64,000 nucleotides of DNA from Wolfiporia cocos (taxonomy: Eukaryota > Basidiomycota > Agaricomycetes > Polyporales > Phaeolaceae). The stretch is from contig JACCLO010000052.1 of the NCBI GenBank assembly GCA_029448655.1, positions 1 through 64,000 on the forward strand. Reading direction: 5' to 3'. Positions 22,587-34,478 of this stretch are shown in pieces. Positions within the stretch are counted from its first letter, which is position 1. The number at the start of each line of letters is the position of its first letter. The position numbers were made by a program, and so were the translations under genes. Under the pieces are notes generated by a model. It was not told where the DNA came from, searched no databases, and worked only from the letters and a program-made list of their open reading frames with translations.

Positions 22587-23173
22587 TAGACCATGACAGG
22601 TCCCAGGCCCCATGGCGTCAAGGGAAGGCAGGGCAACGAGCAGTCTTGTTGGCAGTATGGCGGGTTGGCAAGGTCTGACATCCCCAGACTAGCATGTCGT
22701 GAACTAAGAGCAGAGTGGCAGCCCAGTAGACAGCATGAAAGAGGGTGTCATTACCCTAATGTCAAGAATGCTAGACATGAGGATGTAAGTCCTCATGCCA
22801 GTGCATAAGTACATGTGGGTGCACCAGTACCTAAGAGCTTGCCCAAAAGCCCCAGAGTCCATGCACGTAAACGTAAGCATAGGGGTAAGCATAGATGACA
22901 AGGCACCAGTAATGGTGCTGAGTCATGTGGCATAGGGATAGAGATGCCAGTAATGGCGCTCTGGCAATGACCACCTGACCCCGTAGATAGGCACTCCGGG
23001 GTAGTGCGCACCCATGCATCACTCACATTATGGTCACTCCCTGTCACTACAGTAGTTACATGCTCGCTTACATACTCTCTTACCTCAGCCGTTAGGATGG
23101 TGCTGCACACAGGCCAGCACTTAAGGGTAGACATGTTGCGCTCCCATGTACATACTTAAAGGGTAGAGAGATG

Positions 23174-23729
23174 TGACACAGACTTACATAGGTCTGTGGG
23201 ACCAGCCCTGCCGGGGAATCCAACACATCCACAAGGGTACCATCAGAGGAATGCAGTGGTGACCAGGGTGACCTCATTGCTGAGGTGGCGACATGTGTTG
23301 CCAATGGTGCATCCCAGATGAGCAAGTGAATAACTCAGCAGTAAGACTGGTGTGCACCCTCAGACAGTATGAAGAAAGGGGCATAGCCCAACATCGAGAA
23401 TCTAAAGGATGAGGTTGTAAGACCTCATCCCGGTGTATTTATGTACATGGATCAGTATGCTATGACTACCTTAATGTAATGGCCTGTGTGCCATAACTAA
23501 GGGATCATGTGCTACCATGACCATATGATGTACATACTGTGATGTTATAATGCGGGTGACGGAATGTGTGCCCATCATAGGCACTATCTACCAGGTAACG
23601 TGATGTACTATGTGAGATGGTTGACGTGGAGGTAACTAGAGGTATGAGGAGACCGTGCGCTCAGTGGAACCCCAAGAGACCTAAAGCGAGGGATGTAGGG
23701 TCAATATCTTGTGGTATAAAACCGTGACA
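23174..23729 (-). mobile_element. Solo LTR, TSD AGATG
   Basis: 556 bp from TGACACAGAC to CCGTGACA, with AGATG at 23169-23173 and 23730-23734. Contains the hairpin 23408-23429. It sits exactly at the edge of the hairpin of the plus-sense LTR fragment around it. Confidence 0.9.
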
Positions 23730-24134
23730 AGATGGGGCTTACTCCCCATCTCTAAGATTCTTGATGTCTGGGCTGTAGCCCCTCTCTCACCACCTCATCT
23801 GTGTGTGTGCCAGTCTGCCTGGGTCTCTCCCTCCTCACCTTGCCCGTCTGGGTGGTACCTTAGCCAAGGGCCTTGCCTGCATACCCATTGGCTTAGGATG
23901 TGCACTGATGCACTGGCTTTGGGGGATTGTCCCCGGCCTGTGGGCCGGTCCCACAGACTGGTGAGTCTGTGTCACTCTGCTAGATGTGCAAGCTGAGCCC
24001 AGCACTCAGGCAGTTGCCTTCTAAGTCACAGATTTTATTGAGGAGTGGGCCTCCAATACACAGGAGCTTGCAATGGATTCAACATGTGTGTGTGCTATGC
24101 AAGCTTGCTACGTAAGTAAATTACTGAGATTGAA

Positions 24135-26880
24135 TCTGTCTAGGGAACACAAACAGGACCAATTTTGGACTGTTTGGTGCAGTTGCAGATGCACATGGGT
24201 TGGGTATTCCACTTGTGTTCTTACTGATATCGACAAACAAGGAAGCCGATAAGGGTGTCAAGCAAGTTGTGCTTGAGAGATTTCTTGGTGAGCTGAAGGA
24301 CCTTGGTGTCAACCCAGAATATACATTATCAGACAAGGATTGGTCAGAAATCAATGCAATGAGGAACACATGGCCACAGGCAAAACATCAGCTATGTTTC
24401 TGGCATGCACTCCATGCAGTGAAACAGTGCTTAGCAAAGAACAAGGAGACACCTGCATTCTATGATGTCAATGAAGCTTGCCATGAGTTCTCTTACATCA
24501 AAGCTAACTTCATACCATACCTGCAACAGACAGGCTCAGTCGTTTGTTTATTTCCAACATTGTGGAATGGGACTTTATTCTCATTAATTCATATTATATG
24601 TACTAGCTACCTGCCCCTCCTGTGAAGCCTCTCCATCGCATCCGGCTTCTCATTGATGGGTATCCATCTGTCATCACCTGTCACTGCCCCCACTTAGACT
24701 CAAGCCCATCCCGGCAGGCCATCCTGCTGTGAAGAGTGAAACCGAAGATGCCAAAGACTTTGACATTGAACACCTGAGTGGCCAGGGCATACTCCCACCT
24801 GATCTACATGCAGATGAAAGTGATGAAGAAATGGGCTGGATAGGTCATAAACATGACAATTGGAATGATGCTGAGTGGGATTGAGACCTAGATGATCTGC
24901 AGCATCAGGTTGAGGAGTTTGCAGAAGCACTTGAAGAGCTCCAAGAAAGCTCACCTTGTGATGACAGAGCAATCAGCACAATGAAGCAAGCAAAGCCTGG
25001 CTATGTCTTTTGCCTGACACCACACCGACTGCCTATCCTCTAGCTTTTCACAAAGCATGCATCACAGCACCATTTTCTCCCTAAATGGCATGGGCAGAGC
25101 TGAACATCCAAGGACATTCGACAAGATGCTATTGATGAGATGTATCAACACTATAAACTCAATAATCTTCATGAGGTATGAGCTTACCTCTGGAGCTCCT
25201 GGTACTCGCATGATTGCTGGTGTCTCTGGGTGCATGTGGTGTACACATCAAGCATACCATGCAAGTGTATAACAATGATGGTTGAGGTGCTCTGGCAGAA
25301 TCTCAAGCAGCTAGTTCTGCACTGCTATAATCACCTGCCCATTGATCTCACCATGCATGCAATCATCACAAAAGTGCTCCCGCCATATCAACTGACCCTT
25401 GCACAGATCATTACAAAGCATTGTGAAGGGCATTCATGATCACTTACCCATATGCAAGAAGCCTTCAGAAGGTCACGGGAACATCTTGCTCAGACTCCAA
25501 TTAACAGCATCTACAATACAGACATTATGACGTGGACATGCAACTGTGGAGCTCAGAAATATCATGTGTACCTTCTCTACAAGCACCTTGTGCAAGAAGT
25601 TTCCACACCTATACCATCATCGTGGTGGGTCACAGTGCAGTGGCTCCATGTTCAGCCATTCTACACCGTCATGGTGAATGGCATAGTCGCACCTCCACCG
25701 GAGTCTACCAGAGATCATGCATGGATGGAGTGAATGCCCCATGTTCTGGTGCTGACACCATCTGGCAGCTGGGACGATCCAATCATGCTTCAAGATTCCG
25801 ACACCAAAGAGGCCCCTGTAGTGTCATTGCCAGTACTTCAGCAGATCATTGAGCCAAAAGTGAGAGACTCACCAGTTTGTTATCACATTTCAGATACTCT
25901 CCTCGCCTCAAAAGGGCCCACCAACTGGTCGTGATGGATTGCTGCGCACATGAGCTGGCAGCGGCAGTGGGTTTGCAGTATGTATATAACAAGTAAAATA
26001 GAGATATACTCACCTTCACATCCTAGCCTGACAATCAAGACCAAACAGACATAGAATATGCTATACACAAGTTGCACCAGGCAGCCGAGATTATTGAGCA
26101 GCAGAGGTGACACGGGAACATACTTGTGACCATGCTACCCATGCTAGTGGGGATGCCTCTATACCTTCTAACCTAGGCCTAAAGGCTACCCATCCTTGTA
26201 GGGGAGAACAGGATGGCTTGTCTATTGAGACGACCTGCCATGAAGCCCGAGGTACTGACCCATGAGTGTACCGGTATGCCCCCAGACTAGCAGGCTAAAG
26301 ACAAAACTAGGAGATGCAATAAATAGAGACCCCCATGTCCAAGTAGGATGCAGCAGGCTTGTTGCAGAGCAGTCCGCTGGCTCACACGCACATGCAGCAG
26401 AGGGTTGAGAGGTTCCCAGGGGACATGCCCCCTAGGCCGAGAAGAGTAGAACTGAGGAGTAATCCTCAGATTCTACCTACTTATATACATGGAGATGCTA
26501 CGTACTGTAGCTACAAGGCCTGACCTAATGGCGTGGCCTGTGCATACTGTGACTGTGTCTCACATGACTAGGTAATGCTGTAACTACTCAGTGATGACAT
26601 GTGACCATATTGAGATAAGATAAGTGAATGCTTATCTACCTATGCATGTGCATCTCCCTAGCGCTAGCCTAGCATTAGCGTATATCCTAGGGGTGGAGTT
26701 TCTGGTGACAAGAGGACAATTGCAGAGCCATGTTTCATCTGATGTGCACTCCAAGTTGTGTGCTCCACAATAGAGTGGGTAGAGGACATAGAAGCTCATG
26801 TTAGCCACCACACTATGCCAGTGACTAATGTGCGAGGTTGCTGCCAAACACAATCCATAAATACAATTGGTTACAAGTAT
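24135..26880 (+). pseudogene. MULE (Mutator-like) transposase relic
   Basis: Mutator-superfamily DNA transposase. GAVADAHGLGIPLVFLLIS opens the DDE domain. LSDKDWSEINAM carries the second catalytic-type Asp, and WPQAKHQLCFWHALHAVKQ is the highly characteristic MULE segment. After about 300 bases of drift, a Glu-rich segment, HRLPIL and an EMYQHYKLNNLHEV segment follow. Near 25530 a SWIM finger reads WTCNCGAQKYHVYLLYKH, with the third Cys replaced by Tyr. In-frame stops occur at about 24882, 25040 and 25105. The C-terminal LHQAAEIIEQQ is cut by the solo LTR 26108-26710 and resumes as RTIAEPCF. Terminal inverted repeats were not found. Confidence 0.8.
26108..26710 (-). mobile_element. Solo LTR, TSD AGAGG
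   Basis: 603 bp from TGACACGGGA to GGTGACA, with AGAGG at 26103-26107 and 26711-26715. Hairpin 26454-26471 before a TATATACATG box. Its outer part (GTACC...GCCCCCAGACTAGC) matches the LTR at 44240. Interrupts the MULE relic. Confidence 0.92.
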
Positions 26881-27082
26881 ATATGCTAGTAATAAGACTA
26901 AAGCTTGTGCGCATACCTGCATTGCCCCTCTAGTAGTTAACTTGTGCATGGTGTGGTGTGCACTAAGCACCCATCCACAGCATCAGTGCACCAGCCACAG
27001 CAGAGTTTATAAATGCCATGCAAACTCGCTGGGACATTAACCTCAAGTTATGAGCCAGACCCTCTCATGTGTGAGCTCACAC

Positions 27083-28045
27083 TGACACAAAATGCCAAGG
27101 GTGTACCGTCATCTAGAGTTGTCACATAGAGCAGAACCCTTGGACTAGCATGCATAAGACTTGGAGTAAAGAGAGGACAAGCCTCATCATCGAGAATAAC
27201 AGCTCTGTGACACAGACATACCCTGTGTCTGTGGGACTGGCCCTGCTGGGGATCTCGTATATGCCTGCTGGCGTGTCCTAGTATTGTCGTTGACTCTGGG
27301 TGCTCAGTTAGAGGGATGACAGCTAGGGGTTGTGGCATTTGTCCAGTCAAGTCAGATGAGCAGCACAGCAGAGTGGCCCATAGCCATAGAGAATGAAAGG
27401 GGCTGGTTAGGCCCAATTGCCGAAAATCCTAAGAATGAGGCATAAGGCCTCATTTGTCATACTTTATATACATCTGCGTGTACGCTAGTGTGTCTACCCT
27501 GAAGTGCTGATCTGTGCGCAGTAACTATGAGGTCAGGCATAACAGTAACTAGTCATGAGTATGTAATGAAAGTGTGACCATGTTATGGGTAGAGGCACGT
27601 GCGCCTACCCTAAGGGCGCTGATCGACGAGTGGTGCAGGGTTGTTACAGTAACTACAGGACGAAGGGGAGAGGAATACCATAGTGTAGAGGGGCACATGC
27701 ATGTACAGCAGTGCTCATAAAGCTATAGTGAGGGTGAATTCAACAGTAATATATCTGTGACACTCTGGGGAGTAAGCCCCAGAGTGTCACAGCTTAAGTA
27801 CATGAGGAACACTGTCACTGTATACTAGAGACCCACCCTAAAGGCAGGGTCTGTGCGTATTGCTGAGTGCTACCTAAGTCATGTGCTGTAGTATCTAAGC
27901 TACTGACCATGTGACCATCTATGGGTGGGGCGACCTGTACCATTACGCTACACTGCTAAGTCCATACAAAGACACATGATGGGGTACTACCCAAGAACGT
28001 GGGTTTGAGACAGGGGGGGGGTACCTCTTTTCAGAATCTGTGACA
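27083..28045 (-). mobile_element. Solo LTR with nested LTR, TSD CACAC
   Basis: From TGACACAAAA to CTGTGACA, with CACAC at 27078-27082 and 28046-28050. Net length is about 404 bp after removing the nested LTR 27208-27762, which splits this LTR's own start-site hairpin (arm CTCTGGGG/CCCCAGAG, 27763-27784). A run of nine G lies at about 28012-28020. Confidence 0.88.
27208..27762 (-). mobile_element. Nested solo LTR, TSD CTCTG
   Basis: 555 bp from TGACACAGAC to CTGTGACA, with CTCTG at 27203-27207 and 27763-27767. Hairpin 27434-27454. Confidence 0.9.
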
Positions 28046-28050
28046 CACAC

Positions 28051-28378
28051 AAGCCCTCATTGAATGTGTATGAGAATGAGAGTGAGGCTGAGTATGCAAA
28101 TCCCCAGAGATGCAATGGTTGACACAGGCCAGGTGTGGGAATGGAGAAGCTCAAGGTGCCAAAGTTCAACACTGTTCTGCTACCCCCATCACTGAAGGAG
28201 AATTGTCTGCAGACGCTGGGCACACTTTCTGTTGTCAATCTTGTGCCAATTACTACAACTAACTTATCACCTGATGATGTACACTAGCCAATCAGGTGTG
28301 AGTACTGGTTTGGCATGCCAAGTGTGGTGAGCATGTCAAGCAGCACATTGGATGTCAATTATGGAAGTGCAGGACTGA
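28051..28378 (+). other. Coding-like scrap, unidentified
   Basis: A plus-strand stretch reads MEKLKVPKFNTVLLPPSLK and LGTLSVVNLVPITTT before a stop. Probably an old transposon reading frame; family not recognised. Confidence 0.25.
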
Positions 28379-28609
28379 TATCACAAGACGCACCATGGAC
28401 CCAATGCAATGTGCTCATGAGTGGCAATATAGCCACTCCCCCAAAAGGGCTATGATAACAGCTTGGCTGTTATCAAGGGTCCGGCTATATCTGCAGTTCA
28501 TATTCCCATGCTTGGTGCCTATTGTATTCAGGTCACCACCTTAGGGGGAATATACCCTAGTTACTGCTCCATAACGTCCTAGTATCTAGCGTGACCTAGA
28601 TTTGTGACA
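28379..28609 (-). mobile_element. TRIM-type LTR remnant
   Basis: 231 bp, reverse complement of the TRIM LTR type of 42840. It shares the tract CACTCCCCCAAAAGGGCTA, the inverted AACAGC/GCTGTT and TTCATATTCCCA. In the minus sense it starts TGTCACAAATC and ends TTGTGATA. No TSD seen. Confidence 0.7.
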
Positions 28610-28745
28610 GAATTTTTCGAGCGAGAGTTCATGGCAATGGCTCTTGATACCTCCCATGTGGTGCCAGAATTGGATGAACCGATACTCCGAGAGATTTGTA
28701 AAGCATTGCTAGACAACAAGGTCACTAAGGATTACAAGGAGCTTG
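28610..28745 (+). pseudogene. Gypsy pol scrap (RNase H-integrase linker)
   Basis: Reads FFEREFMAMALDTSHVVPE and ICKALLDNKVTKDYKEL. This parallels the linker of the minus-strand Gypsy (FARELAILAFEPLHQLVIP, HKALLDNEVTKDYKGLL), but on the plus strand. It is bounded by the TRIM LTR and an LTR on its right. Confidence 0.7.
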
Positions 28746-29183
28746 TCACAAAGTGGCATAGGCTCACTACCATCTAATATACCCCCAATACCGAATAGGT
28801 AGAGTACAACACCTAGTTGCTAAGGGGCCTTGGGGCCATAGCGAGGCGAGGTGGGCACACAAGACCAGCAAGACTAAGAATGCCAGCTAAGAGGGGAAAC
28901 GCCCCCAACAACGAGATTGACAAGTCTGAGGTGTAAGCCTCAGACGACATACTATATATACATGAGGATGAGCGCAGGTGGGCCTTAGGGCCTACCCTAA
29001 CGTAAGGGTCCATGCACTATCTACACAGCCTCTGTATATGTAAGCAAGTCATGTGCCTCTAGGGTGCCACGCTATGCTAGATGTTATACCGCTATACTAC
29101 CTGATGAGGGCCAAACCATCATGTGACTTCAGTACCACTAGTGCCTTGGTTTGATTACTGAAGGGGACCCAAAATCTGTGACA
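28746..29183 (-). mobile_element. Probable solo LTR, TSD CTTG(T/C)
   Basis: The right end CTGTGACA at 29183 is followed by CTTGC; the left end is eroded (CTTGTCACA). It holds the hairpin 28924-28945 and a TATATATACATG box. Confidence 0.65.
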
Positions 29184-29218
29184 CTTGCTGCATCATTAAG
29201 ACTGACTAGTCTGTGCCA

Positions 29219-29660
29219 TGTCACAGTATTTACAGGACATGGCCATTTTTCTGCTATTTATAGCAATTATTCTAGGATTTATACGTCTACCTATCAGTTA
29301 TCAGGGACTTATCCCATTGCCAACCCTTATCACTTACACAAGGTACTTACACACTATTAAGCTGATACGACACATGCGACACGCTAGTCATAGACTATTA
29401 GTCAAGCTCTTCTATCAACCACGCGGCCTATCAATCCACATGGATAACACCAGAAGCAAGTCACGACATATGTCACCATGACAGACACGTCACCACTACG
29501 TCACCCAGTCTAGCCAGTCTAGCTAGACCACTACATCATCAAGGCACACTGCCTATGACATCATGAGCACACCATGCTCATGCAACTATGGCACCATAGC
29601 TAAGTATAGCCAACAGGCTTTACTGCTATTGGCTGGCAACCCAATCCCGATCACGGATCA
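29219..29660 (+). mobile_element. 5' part of a plus-sense LTR
   Basis: Starts TGTCACAG and shares the TTATAGCAATT...GGATTTATACGTCTACC pattern with the start of the LARD LTR (34479). No 3' end; it is cut near the left LTR of the minus-strand Gypsy. Confidence 0.6.
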
Positions 29661-29850
29661 CGGTGACACAAACCCAAACCTAATACTCACTAATAGTGTT
29701 TCTTGAGGGCGGCTTAGAGGTATACACACACAAGAAGAGATAGCAAGTAAAAGTGTATGAGCGATGAGGTTGCTTGTTAGGCAGTAGCTCAATATCGAGG
29801 AGAACAGAACTGAGTTGTAACGCTCAGACTGTTCCAGTATATATACATGC

Positions 29851-30723
29851 TGACACAGAACAGTCTGTGGGACTCACCACTTATCCTCCAGTGGGGAGGG
29901 AGGTAAGGTAGACTATTCTAGTGCAGCTAAGTGAGAGGATTCTTAGGCGCATAGCCTAGAAGAATAGAACTAAGACGTATAGGACGCTTAGTCCCTATCT
30001 TATATACATGTTTGGTACTACTATACAGTATGTACCTAGTATGGCGTTGTGGCTGAGTAACCATCAACGGAAGGAAGATCCATCTACGAATAGAAGGGTT
30101 AGCATGTGATACTGGTACGGTATCGGCATAAGGCATAGATGTGTGATTGTGCTAGAAATAGACCGTGGTAAGCCGGTAATGGCGAACCTATCATATTACC
30201 TGTAGACATTCACATGGGGGCGGTTGAGACCAGTATGACGACAAGGCCGAAGGCCGAGTCTTGAGGGGTAACTGCCATAGGCTGTATCCCGGGGAATGAC
30301 TAAGGCGGAGCGCCGAGCCATTAGTGCCATTGGTCGTAAGCCCGAGGGCTAGACTGATGACGAGGGTATGATGCCAGTATGGTGCCATGTGTCTATACAT
30401 AGGTCGGGACCTAGACATATGATGGTGGTGACATCATGATGATATCATAGTCTGGACAAGACCGTAGGTCTAGTCCATGACGTAGGTTATGACGTGGTAC
30501 GGTTGCAAGCCGGACGTGTCATGGGGCATGACTAGCGTGTAAGCGCTGTGTCATTCTAGCTTAGTAGCGCATAAGCGTACGTTGAGAAGCCGTAAGGGCA
30601 ATAATAACCGTAAGGTTATAGCCGTATGGGATAAGTACTGGATAACTCGTAGTTATGCGTATAAATACCGGATAAATGGCTACGGATAGCGGAAAAATAG
30701 GGCGTTTAGATAATACTGTGACA
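29851..30723 (-). mobile_element. Solo LTR nested in Gypsy 3' LTR, TSD CATGC
   Basis: 873 bp from TGACACAGAA to CTGTGACA, with CATGC at 29846-29850 and 30724-30728. It lies in the TATATACATG box of the host LTR. Contains a hairpin at 29939-29965 (ATTCTT...AAGAAT type), a start hairpin at about 29969-29992 and a U3 palindrome at 30172-30183. Confidence 0.92.
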
Positions 30724-31087
30724 CATGCAATACAAGACCCCTAATACTACTAGGACCTACGGTACTATGGTATGAGTCAGGTTGCATGTGACCGTAAGTG
30801 ATAACGTATGCGCTATGACTATGAATGAGTCAGATGGCAGGTGACTCTACAAGTGTAATGAGTCAGCGGTCACACATATGAGCATTAACATGTGATATCT
30901 GTGGAATGGGATGGAACCTGCTAGAAGGTTCCGTCGGCATCTAGTTCTACTGGGTCACGTGATCTACAAGTATCCGTGCTACGCTAACTATGCTACAAAC
31001 TGGACTACAAGTCTAGGAAAAATAGGGAAAAATATAGGAAAATTTGTGACATTACCCCCTCTTCAAGATTTGCGGTCCCTGCAAAGG

Positions 31088-33499
31088 TTACTCGGTGATC
31101 GGTGGTTCGACATCTTGCCACTTGCTCGCTGAGGGCTCCATCAGGCGGTCCCAATCCTCATAGTCATGAGGGAGTATTTTGACTTCTCCCAAGTGTCTAC
31201 CAGTATGACCAAAGCCTTTGTCACCACGAGCTGTGTCCTTCAAGTATTGTTGATTGTACATGTAGGTTGTACTATGGTGGATTTCTGGTTGAGGGACAGG
31301 TTGCAGAAGTAATTGTGCTATCTTGTCCCTATGGTTAACCATGTATGGATATCCGGTGAAGTTGTAGAGCATGACTATCACTTCTCCACAGTAATCCCAG
31401 TCTATGACTCTGCCTTGTACCTGTATGCCCTTCTTCGCCATGCTAGAATGTGTCTCCAGTTTGCCGCTGAATCCATAAGGGAATAGGATTCTTAGGTCTG
31501 TTTTCACGAGCATGGTGGTGTGAGGGTTTATCCTGGTAGCTTCGGCTGAGTAGATGTCAAATCCGGTGGCATGTTCAGTGCCTCTTTCTGGATATGTGCC
31601 CTGGGGTCCTACTGCGAATTCGAGATATTCGTTGAAGCAAGTGCCTTCTTCTACGGAGTTGCCGAATTTGTCCCGTACTAACCACTTCCGTACTTTCTTG
31701 CATTCTTCCGGAGTAAATTCACCTCTCTGCAGTGGCCAATCATCTGGCCATAGATAACAATCCCCAACTTTCCAGTCTGGGTTGTCATCTGGTTCGAATA
31801 CTTGAATATTGTGGGTGTGTCATCTTCGCGGAGCGGTATGTGCGTTAAGGGCATGTTCTGCCTTGTATTCGTCTACCAACTCCTTAGTGTTGACGAAGTC
31901 ATCTTCATATTCCCATGTGTCTTCTCCCATGGAGTACCCTAACCATCGCACCAGGAATTGTAGTTTTCCTGAGGGTGTGAATCTGTGGTTGAGTATTTGC
32001 TCCACTTCGTATTCTCCTGACTTATCTGGTTCTGGAGCTTCTTCCTTGCCGGTATATGGTGTTAGCTTTGACGCATGGAAGACCGGGTGATAGGCTCGGT
32101 ATTGGCCATCCATGTGTAGTCTGAAAGTCACGGGTGACAGTTGTTCGACTATTTTGAACGGGCCGATGTACCTGGGGGCCAAACTTCTTTCGGATGTTTG
32201 GTAATCCCTTACGTCTATCATAACCTTGTCTCCAACCTTGAAGGGTACTTTCTGGATCGATTGATTGTAATACCACTTCATACTGTCAGCTGCTAACTGC
32301 ATTGCGGCTTTGGCTTGCTCCTGAGCGTTCCAACGATCGGTTGCAATTTCATTAAGGTCTGCTTTTGCCTGAATAGCTAAATCTGCTGGCCCAGCCTTTG
32401 GGTGCCTTCCCAACTCGACGTAGAATGGTGACATCTTGGTAGTCTCTGACGCTGCGTTGTTGTATGCAAATTCCGCCGTAGGCAGGAATTGAGACCAATT
32501 GTCTTTGCAATACGAGTTTACATAGCATCTGAGGTATTGTTCAAGTGTCTGATTCATTCTTTCCATCTGTCCATCTGCCTGTGGGTGATATGCCATAGTC
32601 ATGGCATGTTCTATCCCTAGCAGTTTACACCATTCGCCGAATAGTTTGGATGCAAACTGCACTCCGTGATCGGAAATGATACGTTTAGGTAGCCCATGTA
32701 TTGGGTAAAACCTTCTGTATAGGACTCTTACGGGATCCTTTGTTCCGAATTTGCTGGAGATGGGGAAGAAGCATGCTCGCTTGGTCAAGCAATTGACTAC
32801 AACCATGATTCCGTCATACACCTTGTTGTCTATCTTCGACTTGGGTAGGTACATAATGAAATCCATGGTTATTATCTCCCATGGGGCTTCTGGTACTTCG
32901 TTAGGTATCAGGGGTCCATATGGCTTTTGCGGGCGATTCTTCATTTGCTGGCATGTGTCGCATTCCTGTATGTATTTCTTTACCGAGTTGGTTAGTCCTG
33001 GCCACCAGTAATTACGTGAGATGAGTTTGTATGTCTTCCATCTCCCCATATGCCCTGCAGTAGGGTGGTCATGGTGTAATTGTAAGACCTTATTTCTAAG
33101 CTCTTCTGGTGCCTTGGGAACGTAGATCTTGTTATGGTACAAGAGTAGACCATTCTCGTAGTTCCAGTCTCTGAGAGACTTGCCGAATTCGTGAGGTCCT
33201 GACTCCAATAGGCCTTTGTAGTCCTTGGTTACCTCGTTGTCTAGCAATGCTTTGTGTATTTCTCGTTGGAGTTCGTCATCTGGGATTACCAACTGATGGA
33301 GGGGCTCGAACGCAAGGATGGCTAATTCTCGCGCAAAGTTAACAAAAAATTCCGGTTTCAACAGAATATTGTTCCTATTGTCGAGTTCCACCCCCTCTTC
33401 ATGGTCTGGTCTCCTGGACAGAGGGTCTGCAGTAAGCATGGTTTTTCCTGGTTTATGGTGCATGGAGAAGTTAAATCTTGACAGATATAATGCCCATCT
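31088..33499 (-). pseudogene. Gypsy pol 3' part: RNase H end, integrase, chromodomain, dUTPase-like
   Basis: From 33499 leftwards: the RNase H tail (HHKPGKTMLTADPLSRR). The integrase zinc finger is built from HHDHPTAGHMG and CDTCQQMK. The DDE core is MDFIMYLP, SDHGVQFASKLFGEWCKL, then AYHPQADGQMERMNQ. After the GPY/F-like region comes the chromodomain, EVEQILNHRF and FLVRWLGYSMGEDTWEYED. TGA at 31820-31822 ends this frame, but the same frame continues without another stop into NIQVFEPDDNPDWKVGD and a dUTPase-type domain. That domain has motif 1 ATGFDIYSAEA, motif 3 VIDWDYCGEV, motif 4 RDKIAQLLL and motif 5 RGDKGFGHTG, with the stop at 31088. The TGA follows Arg-Arg and could be a CGA-to-TGA change or a programmed readthrough site. 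A dUTPase domain after the chromodomain is unusual. Confidence 0.8.
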
Positions 33500-34390
33500 T
33501 GTCACAGATCTGACATTTTTCCGCAATTAATTGCCATTTATCCGGTATTATTACGCATACCTACGAGTTATCCTGTACTTATCAGTACAAGCCGACATGC
33601 CGGTGTAACCTAACAGTTATTACCTAAGCCCAAGAGTGCTTACGCGCTACTAAGCATCTATGACACGGCGCTTACACGCTAGTCATCAAGCATGACATGT
33701 TACATGACACTCTGTCACAAGACTAGACCTATGGTCTATTCTAACCCATGATACCATCATTACAAATAATGATATCATCATGACATCATATGGTCTAGCC
33801 CCTGGCTATGACATCACTATGATGTAACCCCTTCGTCATCATTACCAATTATGACACCATTGGACCTAGGCCTACAGCCCAGTCCAATCCATAGCACGCC
33901 ATCATTACACAATAATGGCATCACTATTCTAGACCCATGGTCTAGTACATTCCATGACATCATCATTTCCAATCATGACGTCATTATGATCCAGGCCTCC
34001 GGCCCGGTAACCATGTATGCGGATCTTCTGATCCATCCCTCGTATCTTACTGGCTAAGTCCATTACTGGCTAGCATGGTCACTATAGATACCTATGCATG
34101 ATGCCTTATCGCATCATTATGATATACGGATGGTGCCATACTGACACCATCGCCTTATGCAAGCATATGACTAACACGTTTAGGGTAGGACCATTCCCTT
34201 ACTTACGTAATCAAGTATAAGCATGTATATAAGATAGGGCTTAACGCCTTTAGTCGTTAGTTCTGTTCTTCTAGGCGCTGCGCGCCCTAGAAGAACTTCA
34301 CCTCTCTTCTGCGCGCCTTCTGACTGCTTGCCTGCTTATTCCCCTCACCTTGTGGATTAGGCGGTGAGTCCCACAGTTAGATCTGTGTCA
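33500..34390 (+). mobile_element. Solo LTR in Gypsy RNase H, TSD CATCT
   Basis: 891 bp from TGTCACAGATC to CTGTGTCA, with CATCT at 33495-33499 and 34391-34395. A TATA-like CATGTATATAAG near 34222, the start hairpin 34240-34260 and the strong palindrome 34265-34296 follow one another. Confidence 0.95.
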
Positions 34391-34395
34391 CATCT

Positions 34396-34478
34396 TGCCT
34401 GTCTCCTGGTGAGCTTCTGAGCCGTCTTGAAGTAGGTTAGGTTCAGATGATCCGACCATACTTCGAATTTTTCCGGGT
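34396..34478 (-). pseudogene. Gypsy RNase H middle fragment
   Basis: The short island between two insertions reads (minus) [15 protein letters not shown], then [12 protein letters not shown]. It joins in frame to the integrase-side piece at 33499 and to the RT-side piece at 40541. Confidence 0.8.

Larger units (their letters stand above)
21991..23979. mobile_element. Composite of degenerate, nested LTRs
   Basis: An older minus-sense LTR begins near 21991 (TGATACAG, then TCTGTGGGACTGGCCC) and is broken by the solo LTR 22050-22586. It resumes at 22592 with the hairpin 22776-22797, a TAAGTACATG box and U3 palindromes at 22904-22917 and 22946-22957. From about 23000 the orientation flips: a plus-sense LTR fragment has its TATA-like box near 23145 and the hairpin at 23731-23750, and ends GTGTCA at 23974. 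It is itself broken by the solo LTR 23174-23729. Outer boundaries are not all resolvable. Confidence 0.6.

Noticed and set aside
28012..28020. Run of nine G as a possible telomeric or G-quadruplex element
   Set aside because: A single run inside an LTR, without further G tracts.
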